A DNA stretch of 64,000 nt from Pseudoalteromonas sp. T1lg75 (GCF_002964705.1 NZ_PQCD01000033.1:243757-307756), one strand, 5' to 3'; counted from the first letter of the stretch, positions 17,991-27,486 are shown. The notes: generated by a model from the sequence alone, not told the origin. Program-made: numbers and translations.

Positions 17991-18493
17991 TTACTTCCCT
18001 CTAAAAAACAGCACCTTGGTGACCTTGGCATTATTGATTTCATAGCTGGCGACCACTTCGCCGCGCTTATCCACCACCTCGGGGTCCTGGCTGCATGACT
18101 CTGAGAGCTCCTGATCTATCACGTATTTACCGTGCACGATGCGTTTTATAGGCGTGCTTTTTACACATTGCAGATTCTTGAACATGGCGCCATAGCGGGC
18201 AATTAACTGCTCCTTGCCGCTGAACATCAGTTTGTCGGGAAACATATAAAAGGAAATATCTTCGGCAAAATAGCTAATAAAGGTATCTATGTCCTTGTCG
18301 TTGTAGGCGCTAAGCAGGCGTCAACCACGGCTACGGCCTGCTGTTGAGCCGCGCTTAATTGCTTTGCGGTGCGCTTTTCAAGTTGATTTTCAACCAGTTC
18401 GCTTTCTTGGGCGCTTAGGGGGGCGGCACTTTCGCTGGCCTGTGCCGGTTGCCACAGCAGGGCCGCGAGAAGAGCGACAATATAGGTTTTCAT
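17991..18493 (-). pseudogene. Frameshifted exported NTF2/SnoaL-like protein
   Basis: ATG 18493 begins a signal peptide (MKTYIVALLAALLWQPAQA) and about 40 further residues, ending VVDACL. The frame then breaks near 18310. After a one-base shift it continues as AYNDKDIDTFISYFAEDISF and on through MFPDKLMFSGKEQ to the stop at 17991. The joined product (about 167 residues) has the pattern of a SnoaL/NTF2-like domain (A-Y-N-x-K-D-I-D, F-P-D-K-L-x-F-x-G-K). As read, one base is missing around CTTAGCGCC. This could be a real mutation, a sequencing error or, less likely, programmed frameshifting. It lies 17 bases after fpr and was probably cotranscribed. Confidence 0.8.
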
Positions 18494-18510
18494 AGTTAGT
18501 CCTTTGGTTA

Positions 18511-19251
18511 CTACCAGTATTGCTCTACGGTTATGTGCCCCGGGGTCCGGCGGCGGTTGCGATTGTAGCCTAAATCGCTTAAACATTGCGTGGTTTCTTT
18601 GACCATGTCGGGATTACCGCAAATCATGAACTGTGCCACATCCGGGGTGGCCTCAAGCTGAACGTGTGCAAAAAGCTCGCCACTTTTAATTAATGCTGGG
18701 ATACGCTTTTTGAGTGGCGTCGCCTCGTCCTCGCGGGTTACTACGGGCACATATTGTAATTGTGGGTGTTGTTCCTGCAGCTCCTGAATCATCTCCTTGT
18801 AGCTGAGATCCTTGCTGTGTCGCACACAGTGTACCAGCACTATATGTTGAAATTGTTGCCATACCTGCTGCTCTTGCAGCATAGATAAAAACGGGCCGAT
18901 GGCGGTGCCGGTACTGAGCATCCACAGCTGCTCGGCGCTCGGTACCTCGTCCAGGGTGAAAAAGCCATTGCTTTGGGCGGCAATTTGCACGCTGTCACCC
19001 GGTTGTAAGCGTGCCAAGGCCGCTGAAAGAGCACCATCGTCTACCTTGATCAGATAAAACTCGAGGTTTTTCGAGCTCGGTGGGTTCACAAAGGAATAAG
19101 CTCTTGCTACGCGCTCATCGCCGATTTGTAGCGCCAGTTTGGTGTATTGTCCTGCCGTAAATGGGTCTATGTCTGCGGTAACAATCAAACTAAATAGCTT
19201 TTCGTTCCACCATACCAGCCGTTTTACTTTTGCCTCTAACCAGTTTGCCAT
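18511..19251 (-). CDS. fpr: Ferredoxin/flavodoxin-NADP+ reductase
   Basis: 246 residues. I chose ATG 19251 (GGAG six bases upstream); the longer frame adds 21 residues the family lacks. The FAD-binding barrel (about 1-95) has the A-R-A-Y-S-F-V-N-P-P motif, where R-x-Y-S binds flavin. The NADP-binding domain (about 100-246) shows S-T-G-T-A-I-G-P-F and M-I-C-G-N-P-D-M. The C-terminus ends in Tyr-Trp, as in E. coli Fpr. It transfers electrons between NADPH and ferredoxin or flavodoxin in the cytoplasm, for Fe-S repair and redox stress. In enterics fpr belongs to the SoxRS regulon; soxR is in this window, but no sox box was seen here. Confidence 0.93.
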   Translation of the reverse strand: MANWLEAKVKRLVWWNEKLFSLIVTADIDPFTAGQYTKLALQIGDERVARAYSFVNPPSSKNLEFYLIKVDDGALSAALARLQPGDSVQIAAQSNGFFTLDEVPSAEQLWMLSTGTAIGPFLSMLQEQQVWQQFQHIVLVHCVRHSKDLSYKEMIQELQEQHPQLQYVPVVTREDEATPLKKRIPALIKSGELFAHVQLEATPDVAQFMICGNPDMVKETTQCLSDLGYNRNRRRTPGHITVEQYW

Positions 19252-19413
19252 TGTTTGCTCCAAAGCCTTTAGCTTCAATAACTTAAATCTGGCAATACAA
19301 TGGGATAAAGTCAATGAACAATCATTATGTTAATGCCACCCAAACCTTCAGTATCGCGCTGAATTACTTACGCATGGGGTGGAACGGGCGAGGTGATGAC
19401 AAGGTACCCACAC

Positions 19414-20322
19414 TTAAAAACGCATCGCTTGTTCAATAACGATACCGTGACGCGCCGCTAAGCGGGCATGATCCTTGTCATAGCCACCGCCTATTACGGT
19501 TGCTACCGGGGTATTGTGCTCCAGGCAGCGTTTGAGAACCAGGTGATCCCGACGTGCTATACCCTGCCAACTGATATCCAACTTGCCAAGGCCATCGTCT
19601 TGCCAAATATCGACGCCGGCATCATAGAGCACTAGATCGGGGTTTAGGCTCTGCAGTAGATGAGAGAGGGTATCATCGACTACGCCCAAATATTCATCAT
19701 CACCCATATTATCGGCCAGGCCGATATCCAGGTCACTGGCGCACTTTCTAAACGGGAAATTCTTCTCACAATGGATTGAGCAGGTGAAGGCATAGGGCTG
19801 ATGCTGCAAAAGTGCCGCCGTGCCATCGCCCTGATGTACATCCAAATCAAAGATAAGCACATTGGTCACCTCGCCCGATTGGATCAGGGTTTGGGCGGTG
19901 AAGGCCAAGTCATTCACCATGCAATAGCCGGAGCCAAAATCGTAATGCGCGTGGTGGGTGCCACCGGCCAAGTGACAGGCAAGTCCATGTTCGAGTGCCA
20001 GGCGGGCGGTTTTTAGCGTGCCCAAGGGGGCGGTAAAGGTGCGGGCCATCAGGCTGGGAGACCAGGGTAAGCCGATGCGGCGCATGGCTTTGGCATCGAG
20101 GCGGTTATGCCACAGGTCGTCGACATAGTTGTCGCAGTGCACCAGGGCGAGATCCTCCGGGTAGCCTATTTCCGGCTGATGCAGGTTGCGCTGCACTAAG
20201 CCTAGCTCCTTCACGTGCTTATAAAGGCGCGCAAATTTGCTCATCACAAATCTGTGATTGGGATCAAAGCTAAATGAATAATTAGGGTGATACACCAAGG
20301 GTAAATGCGGGTTAAAGCTCAT
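19414..20322 (-). CDS. Histone deacetylase-family (class IV-like) deacetylase
   Basis: 302 residues from ATG 20322. The arginase/deacetylase fold is shown by the His pair (H123-H124 in GGTHHAHYDFGSGYC), the zinc ligands in D-L-D-V-H-Q-G-D-G-T and the later Asp in D-A-G-V-D-I-W-Q-D-D, then G-G-G-Y-D near the end. Length and motifs fit the bacterial HDAC11-like/acetoin-utilisation group. It probably removes acyl groups from a small molecule or protein lysine in the cytoplasm; the substrate is unknown. It lies upstream of fpr (162-bp gap) and divergent from curA. Confidence 0.9.
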   Translation of the reverse strand: MSFNPHLPLVYHPNYSFSFDPNHRFVMSKFARLYKHVKELGLVQRNLHQPEIGYPEDLALVHCDNYVDDLWHNRLDAKAMRRIGLPWSPSLMARTFTAPLGTLKTARLALEHGLACHLAGGTHHAHYDFGSGYCMVNDLAFTAQTLIQSGEVTNVLIFDLDVHQGDGTAALLQHQPYAFTCSIHCEKNFPFRKCASDLDIGLADNMGDDEYLGVVDDTLSHLLQSLNPDLVLYDAGVDIWQDDGLGKLDISWQGIARRDHLVLKRCLEHNTPVATVIGGGYDKDHARLAARHGIVIEQAMRF

Positions 20323-20514
20323 AAGATTCGACAGCCGTACTTTTGTAAAGAGTCTACCGAATGATGAACGTCTTTGCCCAGGTTTCTTCTTTATCAGGCG
20401 AGTGACGCTTTATTACCTAGGGTTACATTTTGCAACCTGATGCCGACTTGAAAGCCAGGTGAGCGCCCCAACCTTACTTGAGTAATCATTCAAGAATGCT
20501 TAGGAGTTAATAAA

Positions 20515-21534
20515 ATGAACCGTCAAATCCTGTTGAACTCACGCCCGGTAGGGGAGCCCACCGCCGATAATTTTCGTTTGCACCATGGGGAGATCCCAAG
20601 CCCAAAACAGGGTGAAATGCTGCTGCGCACCGTTTATCTCTCGCTTGACCCTTATATGCGGGGGCGCATGAGCGATGCCAAGTCTTACGCCGAGCCGGTT
20701 GCTCTTGGCGGGGTGATGTTTGGCGGTACGGTCGCGCAAGTAGTGGAGTCTAAACTGGATGGCTATGCCGAAGGTGACTGGGTGCTGTCGATTAATGGTT
20801 GGCAGGACTATGCCATCAGCACAGGTGAGATGGTCATTAACCTGGGTAAAAACCCAAGCAAGCCATCCTGGGCCTTGGGTGTCTTGGGAATGCCCGGCTT
20901 TACCGCCTACATGGGCTTACTGGATATCGGTAACCCTCAGCCAGGCGAAACAGTGGTGGTCGCCGCGGCCAGTGGCGCGGTAGGCTCGAACGTGGGTCAG
21001 ATTGCAAAAATTAAAGGTGCCAAGGTGGTGGGTATTGCCGGTGGCGAAGAAAAATGCCGTTACGTGGTTGAAGAGCTTGGCTTTGATGCCTGTATCGATC
21101 ATAAGGCCGATGATTTTGCTGAGCAATTAGCCGCCGTGTGTGAAAAGGGCATCGATGTCTATTTTGAAAACGTCGGCGGTAAGGTGTTCGATGCGGTATT
21201 ACCGCTATTAAATCCCTGCGCCCGTATTCCTTTGTGCGGCAATATCTCCCAGTACAATAGCGACGAGCTGCCGGCTGGGCCGGATCGCTCATACCAGTTG
21301 ATGTCATTTTTGCAGGTAACGCGCGTAACGGTAAAAGGCTTTATCATTTACGATGATTACGGCCATCGTTATGACGAGTTCGCCAAGGATATGCAACAGT
21401 GGGTGAGTGAGGGCAAGATCAAGTACAAAGAGCACATGATCGAAGGCCTTGAGAATGCGCCAGCGGGATTGAACGACGTACTCAACGGGCGTAACTTCGG
21501 CAAAATGGTCGTCAAAATTAACGAACCGCTTTAA
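20515..21534 (+). CDS. curA: NADPH-dependent medium-chain reductase, CurA-like
   Basis: 339 residues from ATG 20515 (AGGAG nine bases upstream). It is a zinc-free MDR-superfamily enzyme: the N-terminal GroES-like domain lacks zinc cysteines and has S-L-D-P-Y-M-R-G-R-M, and the Rossmann motif is A-A-A-S-G-A-V-G-S-N-V-G. Similarity to E. coli CurA (YncB) is visible through the whole length (V-L-G-M-P-G-F-T-A-Y-M-G-L-L-D-I-G; Y-F-E-N-V-G-G-K-V-F-D-A-V-L). The family reduces double bonds of enones, including curcumin, using NADPH. A small dyad CTTGA-N8-TCAAG (20477-20494) lies just before the ribosome site. The gene has its own terminator. Confidence 0.85.
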   Translation: MNRQILLNSRPVGEPTADNFRLHHGEIPSPKQGEMLLRTVYLSLDPYMRGRMSDAKSYAEPVALGGVMFGGTVAQVVESKLDGYAEGDWVLSINGWQDYAISTGEMVINLGKNPSKPSWALGVLGMPGFTAYMGLLDIGNPQPGETVVVAAASGAVGSNVGQIAKIKGAKVVGIAGGEEKCRYVVEELGFDACIDHKADDFAEQLAAVCEKGIDVYFENVGGKVFDAVLPLLNPCARIPLCGNISQYNSDELPAGPDRSYQLMSFLQVTRVTVKGFIIYDDYGHRYDEFAKDMQQWVSEGKIKYKEHMIEGLENAPAGLNDVLNGRNFGKMVVKINEPL

Positions 21535-21543
21535 CCAGGAAAG

Positions 21544-21571
21544 AAAAAGCCGAGTTTAACTCGGCTTTTTT
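21544..21571 (+). terminator. Rho-independent terminator of curA
   Basis: GCCGAG / CTCGGC stem within a longer AAAAAGCCGAGTT-AACTCGGCTTTTT palindrome, ending in a T-run. It may also serve the convergent lipoprotein gene that ends at 21581. Confidence 0.85.
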
Positions 21572-21580
21572 ATCTTCTTT

Positions 21581-23461
21581 TTACTCAACTTTATTGAGTA
21601 TTCTCAGGCTCTGATATGAGTAGTCACTTGCACCACTTTTTACTGCAAAGCTGTAACTAAAGACGGTCTGACCAGCCTCGCTGTGCAGCGGACGTAGCGA
21701 ACGCATAAAATACATTGCTTCCGGAGTCGCCAGCGTCTCGGTATAACATTCATCATAGCTTGTAGCAGTAGGACAATAATAGCTTGAGATAAACTGAATT
21801 CTACCTTGCTCATCAAGCTTCCATAGGTCTCGTCCACTGTAGAAATCATCCACGCTTGGCTGATAATCAAAGAGCTCGCTATAATTGCCAAAGCCGCCGC
21901 CGTGCAACCACATATAATTGGTAGTGTCTTTCATATCCAAGCTGATGAATGCATCCTGATGCTGGTATATGCCGATAACATCGCTCAGCGTGTTAGCCGA
22001 TGCCAGGTTGGTATCCACCTCCATAAAGGGGTAGGCAAGATAACTTTCTGACTCTGCAAAATATCGCGCAGCCCAGGTTATCTCTCCATTACTAAAGAAA
22101 CTGTATTCCGTGGTCGTTGTTCCATCATTTACCGCCAGAACATCTGCTCCTTGAGTCAGTGTGAGCGTGCGTTCCTCAGTTTGTTGGTTTTTGGGACTGT
22201 AAATGTGCGTTGTAGCCTTGGTTGCCGACTCCAGCGTGAGTACCGTACCGCCAATCAAATACTCTTCTTCACCTACTGTGGTTGCCTCAGTAATAAAGCG
22301 CCCCGAGTAACTGGCACCAGTCGCCAGCGCCGGCGCAGAGATCTTATCTACCTTACTATAAATGAGCACATCCGCTTGCGGCATGAGTGCGTCTTCGAGC
22401 TCACTCGGATTAAGCAAGCTAATACCTTGCGACTCTGCCTTTAAATCATTGTGGTGCAGTAACTCAATGGCTAAACCTTGCTCCGTCTGCGCCAGTACTT
22501 TTATACCGTCTATATAATGGGTAAAAAATAAATCTACATAGTTATAATCTATATCATGGAATGAGCTGTAAAAATCCTCAGAAAGCTCCGAAAGGACGAG
22601 TTGATTACCTTCTATCTGGGTATTGATAGCCGTGCTATTGAAGTCTTTCCCTTTTATTCTTGCATAGAATACAGGCAGACTGGCTTTATCTGCGCTTGGC
22701 TCAAGATGGCCGACCCCATAATAGCTCGAAGGTTCGTCGATGAAGAAATAGCTGTGTTGTAACTCAGGCTGGACCGTTTTAGTTAAATTCATAACGGTTT
22801 CTGTTTCATCCGTGCTCAGCACCACACGAATCTTATCCTGCTCTTGAGCAACAACTTCGAATTCCAGCCAGTCATATTCTGTGCATGATAGACAGGCATA
22901 TTTTTTGATATCCGTAGTAAAACCCGTGTCACTCACTTCATAGGAAAAATGATGGATATCACCATTGTCATCGGTCATAACGCCGTTGTTGCTCTCGGTG
23001 AATGCTAACGAATTACCGTTAACAGGGTTAGTCCATAAACCTTCGAGCACACCATCACCAAGTGCAATGTCTTGCCATTTATCCGGGTTATCTGCGACGG
23101 TCAATGTCAGTTGATAATCGACACTGGCCTTGCCATCGCTGACTTGTAAAGTAACTGCGTGTTCGCCAATATCAAAAAAGCCTGGAGCGAGAGTTAAGGT
23201 TAGCTGTGAGTTTGCTACCTCTGTGCTTAACCAGTCCGGCTGCTCTGCGACCGAAACCGAGACGGTGTCGCCATCGGCATCGGCCAGATTTAATACCTCT
23301 TGGTATTCGGCGGCTGCTTTTACCTCGTAAGTGAGGGTGCCGCTAAGGGTTGGTGGAGTGTTTGTGGTTACCGGAGACGGAGTCGAATCGTCATTATTAT
23401 CTGAGCCTCCACAACCTACTAATGTTGCAGAGATAAGAGCGGCTAGCGTGAGCTTCTTCAT
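21581..23461 (-). CDS. Large lipoprotein with Ig/cadherin-like domain
   Basis: 626 residues from ATG 23461 (AAGGAA upstream), which starts a lipoprotein signal (MKKLTLAALISATLVGCGG, lipobox LVGC, lipidated Cys17). An acidic Ser/Asp linker precedes an Ig-like or cadherin-like domain (about 38-130: T-P-P-T-L-S-G, D-A-D-G-D-T-V-S-V, L-Q-V-S-D-G-K-A). The remaining 490 residues are beta-rich, with aromatic and Asp/Ser-rich strands and a few Cys (C-L-S-C near 190; C-P-T-A-T-S-Y-D-E-C near 570). No catalytic motif is recognised. It probably sits on the outer membrane. It is divergent from a cytochrome c peroxidase gene. Confidence 0.75.
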   Translation of the reverse strand: MKKLTLAALISATLVGCGGSDNNDDSTPSPVTTNTPPTLSGTLTYEVKAAAEYQEVLNLADADGDTVSVSVAEQPDWLSTEVANSQLTLTLAPGFFDIGEHAVTLQVSDGKASVDYQLTLTVADNPDKWQDIALGDGVLEGLWTNPVNGNSLAFTESNNGVMTDDNGDIHHFSYEVSDTGFTTDIKKYACLSCTEYDWLEFEVVAQEQDKIRVVLSTDETETVMNLTKTVQPELQHSYFFIDEPSSYYGVGHLEPSADKASLPVFYARIKGKDFNSTAINTQIEGNQLVLSELSEDFYSSFHDIDYNYVDLFFTHYIDGIKVLAQTEQGLAIELLHHNDLKAESQGISLLNPSELEDALMPQADVLIYSKVDKISAPALATGASYSGRFITEATTVGEEEYLIGGTVLTLESATKATTHIYSPKNQQTEERTLTLTQGADVLAVNDGTTTTEYSFFSNGEITWAARYFAESESYLAYPFMEVDTNLASANTLSDVIGIYQHQDAFISLDMKDTTNYMWLHGGGFGNYSELFDYQPSVDDFYSGRDLWKLDEQGRIQFISSYYCPTATSYDECYTETLATPEAMYFMRSLRPLHSEAGQTVFSYSFAVKSGASDYSYQSLRILNKVE

Positions 23462-23779
23462 GGATAATTCCTTTATCATTGTTATTATTTTGTAATAACA
23501 ATGTGATTATATTCTCTTTTTCGGGACGGTTTCTAGTCATTTATTCCGTTATTTCCGCGTATTTAGTGCATAGCCTGCTTATATTTTAACTAGATATAGG
23601 GGTAAATCGCCCTTCAAATGCCAATAAAACGCCTTATGTAATGTTAAGTAATGTTAATGAAGAGGGGCTTGATATATCATGCCCGCCATCCGAGCGTCTG
23701 CTATCTGGCCTGCTGCATGCTTGCCGCATAGCCTGGCGTTAGCAAAGCAATAATAAATCCAATTAATGAGAAAAACGCA
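23462..23779. other. Divergent intergenic region, 318 bp
   Basis: It separates the lipoprotein (minus) and cytochrome peroxidase (plus) genes and should hold both promoters. It is AT-rich near 23480-23660. The clear structure is the perfect inverted repeat at 23477-23503, listed separately. No small gene is supported. Confidence 0.6.
23477..23503. promoter_or_regulatory. Perfect 11-bp inverted repeat before lipoprotein gene
   Basis: CATTGTTATTA (23477-23487) and TAATAACAATG (23493-23503) are exact complements with a 5-bp spacer. The repeat lies 16 bases upstream of the ATG on the minus strand, right before the AAGGAA ribosome site. It could be an operator or a 5'-UTR hairpin that affects translation. 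The half-site ATTGTTAT also appears in the dyad at 34357-34387. Confidence 0.55.
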
Positions 23780-25258
23780 ATGACAACAAAAATAGCGCTG
23801 CCTCTGGCCGTGTGCTTTATGCTGAGTGCCTGTGACTCCAACGATACTCAAACCCAGGAGCCACCCGCCGTTGAGGCCTCTGCGGTAGAAATTGAGCTGC
23901 AAAGCCTGATCGCCACAGAGCAGATCACGCCATTAGTTCCACCGCAAGAGGCCGTCGCCATCGACAGCCCGCTGGCACAATTAGGCAAGCAGCTATTTTT
24001 TACCAAAGCGCTCAGCGGCAATTTAGACACCGCCTGTGCAAGCTGCCATCACCCCAATTTAGGCGGCGGCGATGCCCTGGCCTTGCCGGTGGGCGTTGAA
24101 GCGCTGGAGCCGGACTTACTAGGACCCGGGCGCCTTCATGATGCTAACGGGTATCACCATGATGGCGGGCCGACCGTGCCGCGCAATTCCCCCAGCACCT
24201 TTAACCTGGCATTTTATCAGCGCACCCTGTTCCATGATGGGCGCATCGAACTGCTGGATGAACAAGGCAGCATGCGCACTCCAGACTCCGCCTTCGGCGA
24301 GCGTGATGACAAGGCCGGCGTTTCTCTGGCTCAGGCGCAAGCGCGATTCCCGGTGACCTCAAAAGAGGAGATGCGTGGTTTTGACTTTGTTGCCAATGGC
24401 AATAACCATGATTTACGTGCCGCATTACAAGCGCGTTTTCAGGGCGATACCGACGAGCTGGCCATTAACAACTGGCTGGAAGCCTTTCGCCAAGGCCTAG
24501 AGCAAGCCGATGGCAGTGCAAGCGCCTTGCTGACCTTTGACAACATCACCCTAGCCATTGCCGCTTATGAAAATTCCCAGGTGCTTATCGACAACCCCTG
24601 GGCGGCGTATTTACAAGGTGAGCAGGATGCTATTAGCGAGCAAGCCAAGCGCGGGGCGCTGCTTTTTTACAAATCCAGCGAGCAGGGCGGCTTTGCCTGT
24701 GCCAGTTGCCATCAGGGAGGCTTTTTCACCGATGAGTCGTTCCATGTGCTAGCGGTGCCGCAGATAGGCCGTGGTAAAGGTGATGGTGCTTGGGGAGACG
24801 ATGACTTTGGTCGTTATCGTGAAACCAAGGTTGCCGATGACAAATATGCATTTAGAACGCCGACCCTGCTGAATGTCACGCAAACCGGGCCTTGGGGGCA
24901 CAGTGGTGCTTTTAGCGAGCTGAGCGACATGCTGGTGCATCACCTGCAACCTCATCAAAGCATCAATGATTATGTGCCCGATGACACTCAGCCGGGAATA
25001 CAAATGAGCCACTGGCGAGATAACACCGAGCAGGCATTGGCACAACTGGATAGACTGCAAAGTGAGGGTAAGTCACAGTTGCAGCCAAGCAGCTATGATG
25101 CACAGCAAATCGAAGACTTATTGGCATTTTTGGCCACCCTCACCGATCCCTGTACACAAACACCCAGTTGCATGAACAAATGGGTGCCCGGCGTGGATGA
25201 GCAAGACGCTGACGGTTTGCGCCTGCAGGCCTATGATGGGGATGGCAACCTACTGTAA
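23780..25258 (+). CDS. Di-heme cytochrome c peroxidase/MauG-family lipoprotein
   Basis: 492 residues from ATG 23780. A lipoprotein signal is present (lipobox LSAC, lipidated Cys18), so it is membrane-tethered in the periplasm; most relatives are soluble. Two haem c sites are seen: C86-A-S-C89-H90 and C307-A-S-C310-H311, as in the CCP/MauG family. The first domain includes the N-S-P-S-T-F-N-L-A and F-H-D-G-R stretches typical of these enzymes. At 492 residues it is longer than a classical CCP (about 320-350), with insertions between the hemes. It may reduce hydrogen peroxide or oxidise a protein or small-molecule substrate. Confidence 0.9.
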   Translation: MTTKIALPLAVCFMLSACDSNDTQTQEPPAVEASAVEIELQSLIATEQITPLVPPQEAVAIDSPLAQLGKQLFFTKALSGNLDTACASCHHPNLGGGDALALPVGVEALEPDLLGPGRLHDANGYHHDGGPTVPRNSPSTFNLAFYQRTLFHDGRIELLDEQGSMRTPDSAFGERDDKAGVSLAQAQARFPVTSKEEMRGFDFVANGNNHDLRAALQARFQGDTDELAINNWLEAFRQGLEQADGSASALLTFDNITLAIAAYENSQVLIDNPWAAYLQGEQDAISEQAKRGALLFYKSSEQGGFACASCHQGGFFTDESFHVLAVPQIGRGKGDGAWGDDDFGRYRETKVADDKYAFRTPTLLNVTQTGPWGHSGAFSELSDMLVHHLQPHQSINDYVPDDTQPGIQMSHWRDNTEQALAQLDRLQSEGKSQLQPSSYDAQQIEDLLAFLATLTDPCTQTPSCMNKWVPGVDEQDADGLRLQAYDGDGNLL

Positions 25259-25273
25259 CCCTGAGACGCGGCG

Positions 25274-27229
25274 TTACAGTGTGTTGCTTATTACACAGTT
25301 ACGCCGCAAGCGCTTGCCTCGATACAGGCATAGGTCGGCTTGCTTAAACAGGGCGTTCACCTGAGCCTTGGTGTATTCGGTGCTGGAGACACCCAAGGTG
25401 GCGGTGACCTCTATCAGCTCCTGATTAATGCAGATGCTGGCGTGGGCGATCTTCTCGCGAATTTTTTCGGCTACATGCACCCCTTGTTCCTGTGTGGTGT
25501 TGGGCAAAATAATGGCAAATTCCTCTCCGCCAATGCGGGCCACGATATCGTATTTACGGATCACCGTATTGAGTAACTGGGCCACGGTTTGCAGCACCAG
25601 ATCGCCACCATGATGGCCGAAGTTATCATTAATTTGTTTAAACAAGTCGAGGTCAAGAATGATCAAGGCCAGGGTCTGTTCTTCGCGCACTGCCTGATCC
25701 AGGCGCAGTTGCAACTGCTCAAAGAAATAACGGCGATTATAAAGTCCGGTGAGGGGATCTGTGGTCGACTCTTTACGCAAACGCAGTTCCAGCAGTTTGC
25801 GCTCGGTAATATCGATCACCATGCCGGTCCACATAATGCCACCGTCGGTTTGTCGCTGCGGTATGGCATGGGCAAACAACCACTTGTAACCGACGCTCAG
25901 GGTGACCTTAAATTCACATTCGAAGTCTTCCAGCTTGGCGGCCGAGTGCACGATTTCTTCCAGCATATTCTCTCTGTCGCCGTGGGCGACCTTGCTTAAC
26001 ATGCGTGCCGGGTTTTGCAGCGCCTGCTCCGGCGTTACCTCAAAAATACGTTTTACCCCTTCACTGGCATAGAGAAAATGCCAGGAGCGCGAGGCCGTTA
26101 ACACAAATTGATAGATCATACCGGGGATGATCTGTGCCAGGGCATCCATGCGGGTGTGCAGGCTCATATTCTCAGTTTTATCGAACAGTGAACCAACCAG
26201 GGCATCCGCCGCGCCATTGTTGCCTTTTGGCGCTTTCAGGCGCTGGCTGTGCTCACACAGCCACACATAATGGCCCTGACTATGGCGAAAGCGATAGTCA
26301 CATTTACACACGCCCCGGGCACCTTGAGCAAGCCAATGATTATATTCCGCCTGCAGCGCTTCTCTGTCTTCCGGGTGTATTTGCGCCAGCCACCAATGAC
26401 TGTTGCCTTGTATGCTGGCAACGTTGTAGCCGGTGATGCGCTCAACCTCGACCGACATATAGGTAAAGTGGCCCAGGCGATTGAGTGGGCTCTTAAACAC
26501 CGCCGCCGGCAGACTATCGATAATGGAGTTGAGCTCGTTGCGCACCTGTTGTAGCTCATTAATGGTGTTGATGCGGGCGCTGATATCTATATGGGTGCCG
26601 GTGATCCACTCCGGCTGGTTGTCGACGGTGCGGGTAGCTACCCGGCCGCAATCCCGAACCCAGACCCAATGCCCGTCCTTGTGCTTTAAGCGCACCTCGC
26701 ACAGGTAATCCTCGTCATCACCACAAAAGTGGCGTTCCAAGGCGCTGTTTGAGCGCTTAATATCATCCGGGTGGGCAAATTCAAGCCAGGTTTCAATGGA
26801 GATGGGGGAGAGCTCTTCCAGGGTATAACCGATAATTTGTGCCCAGCGCTCATTTAAGATCACCTCGCCGGTTTGATAGTTCCACTCCCAGGTGCCGGCG
26901 CGGGTACTGTTGATAATGGTTTGCAAACGCTCGGCATAACTGAGCTGGTGGTAGCCGGAAAGGCGCCTTTGCAGGGAAACCATAATATACGCCTGCTCGC
27001 CGCAACACACATGTAAGTCACCCTGATACTCGCCGTTCTCGCACTCGGTTTCTACCCAATAATGTTCGTCCAGAAGCAAGGCTCTGAAATCCAGGGTTTC
27101 GACGCTGGTGCGAAAAGCAAACTCATCTATGTGTAAGCCCAGGTAACGTTGCAAATGGCGTGGGAAGACCGCATTGCAAAGACCGCCACAATCGAAAAGC
27201 AAGATGATGGTATTTTCGTTGTTGCTCAA
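25274..27229 (-). CDS. Diguanylate cyclase with three PAS domains
   Basis: 651 residues from a TTG start at 27229 (AGGA six bases upstream; no ATG nearby in frame). No membrane segment, so cytoplasmic. The N-terminal 95 residues are Cys-containing (F-D-C-G-G-L-C) and of unknown fold. PAS domains with PAC motifs follow (about 100-225, 230-350 and 360-480), then GGDEF (about 490-645). The active-site motif is GGEEF at 567-571, with D-L-D-L-F-K for metal. The inhibitory site RKYD precedes it at the correct distance, so product feedback is expected. It makes c-di-GMP in response to signals sensed by the PAS domains. It converges with the cytochrome peroxidase gene with a 15-base gap. Confidence 0.92.
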   Translation of the reverse strand: MSNNENTIILLFDCGGLCNAVFPRHLQRYLGLHIDEFAFRTSVETLDFRALLLDEHYWVETECENGEYQGDLHVCCGEQAYIMVSLQRRLSGYHQLSYAERLQTIINSTRAGTWEWNYQTGEVILNERWAQIIGYTLEELSPISIETWLEFAHPDDIKRSNSALERHFCGDDEDYLCEVRLKHKDGHWVWVRDCGRVATRTVDNQPEWITGTHIDISARINTINELQQVRNELNSIIDSLPAAVFKSPLNRLGHFTYMSVEVERITGYNVASIQGNSHWWLAQIHPEDREALQAEYNHWLAQGARGVCKCDYRFRHSQGHYVWLCEHSQRLKAPKGNNGAADALVGSLFDKTENMSLHTRMDALAQIIPGMIYQFVLTASRSWHFLYASEGVKRIFEVTPEQALQNPARMLSKVAHGDRENMLEEIVHSAAKLEDFECEFKVTLSVGYKWLFAHAIPQRQTDGGIMWTGMVIDITERKLLELRLRKESTTDPLTGLYNRRYFFEQLQLRLDQAVREEQTLALIILDLDLFKQINDNFGHHGGDLVLQTVAQLLNTVIRKYDIVARIGGEEFAIILPNTTQEQGVHVAEKIREKIAHASICINQELIEVTATLGVSSTEYTKAQVNALFKQADLCLYRGKRLRRNCVISNTL

Positions 27230-27486
27230 GTTGGTTCCTACAACTGTTTAGCTAAGAGTTATCGAGCCTGATTCTTTAGTATTAGTTGTTGGTGGCAGAG
27301 CGCTCGGTGTTAGAAAAAAGTATAGTGGAGGGATTTCTATCTGCGAACTTTTGTTCAGTTTTCATTAAGAGTTTTGAGCGTGTGTAAATAAGTGTAAAGA
27401 ATCCGTTGGTTTATCTGGGGTTCATGGAGTCGCCACTAGAGTAAAGATATTACAAAGAGGTCAACTGACCGAAAAAGGAGGTCCTT

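Noticed and set aside
20477..20494. CTTGA-N8-TCAAG dyad before curA as an operator
   Set aside because: Only five-base arms, frequent by chance; mentioned in the gene entry but not claimed as a site.
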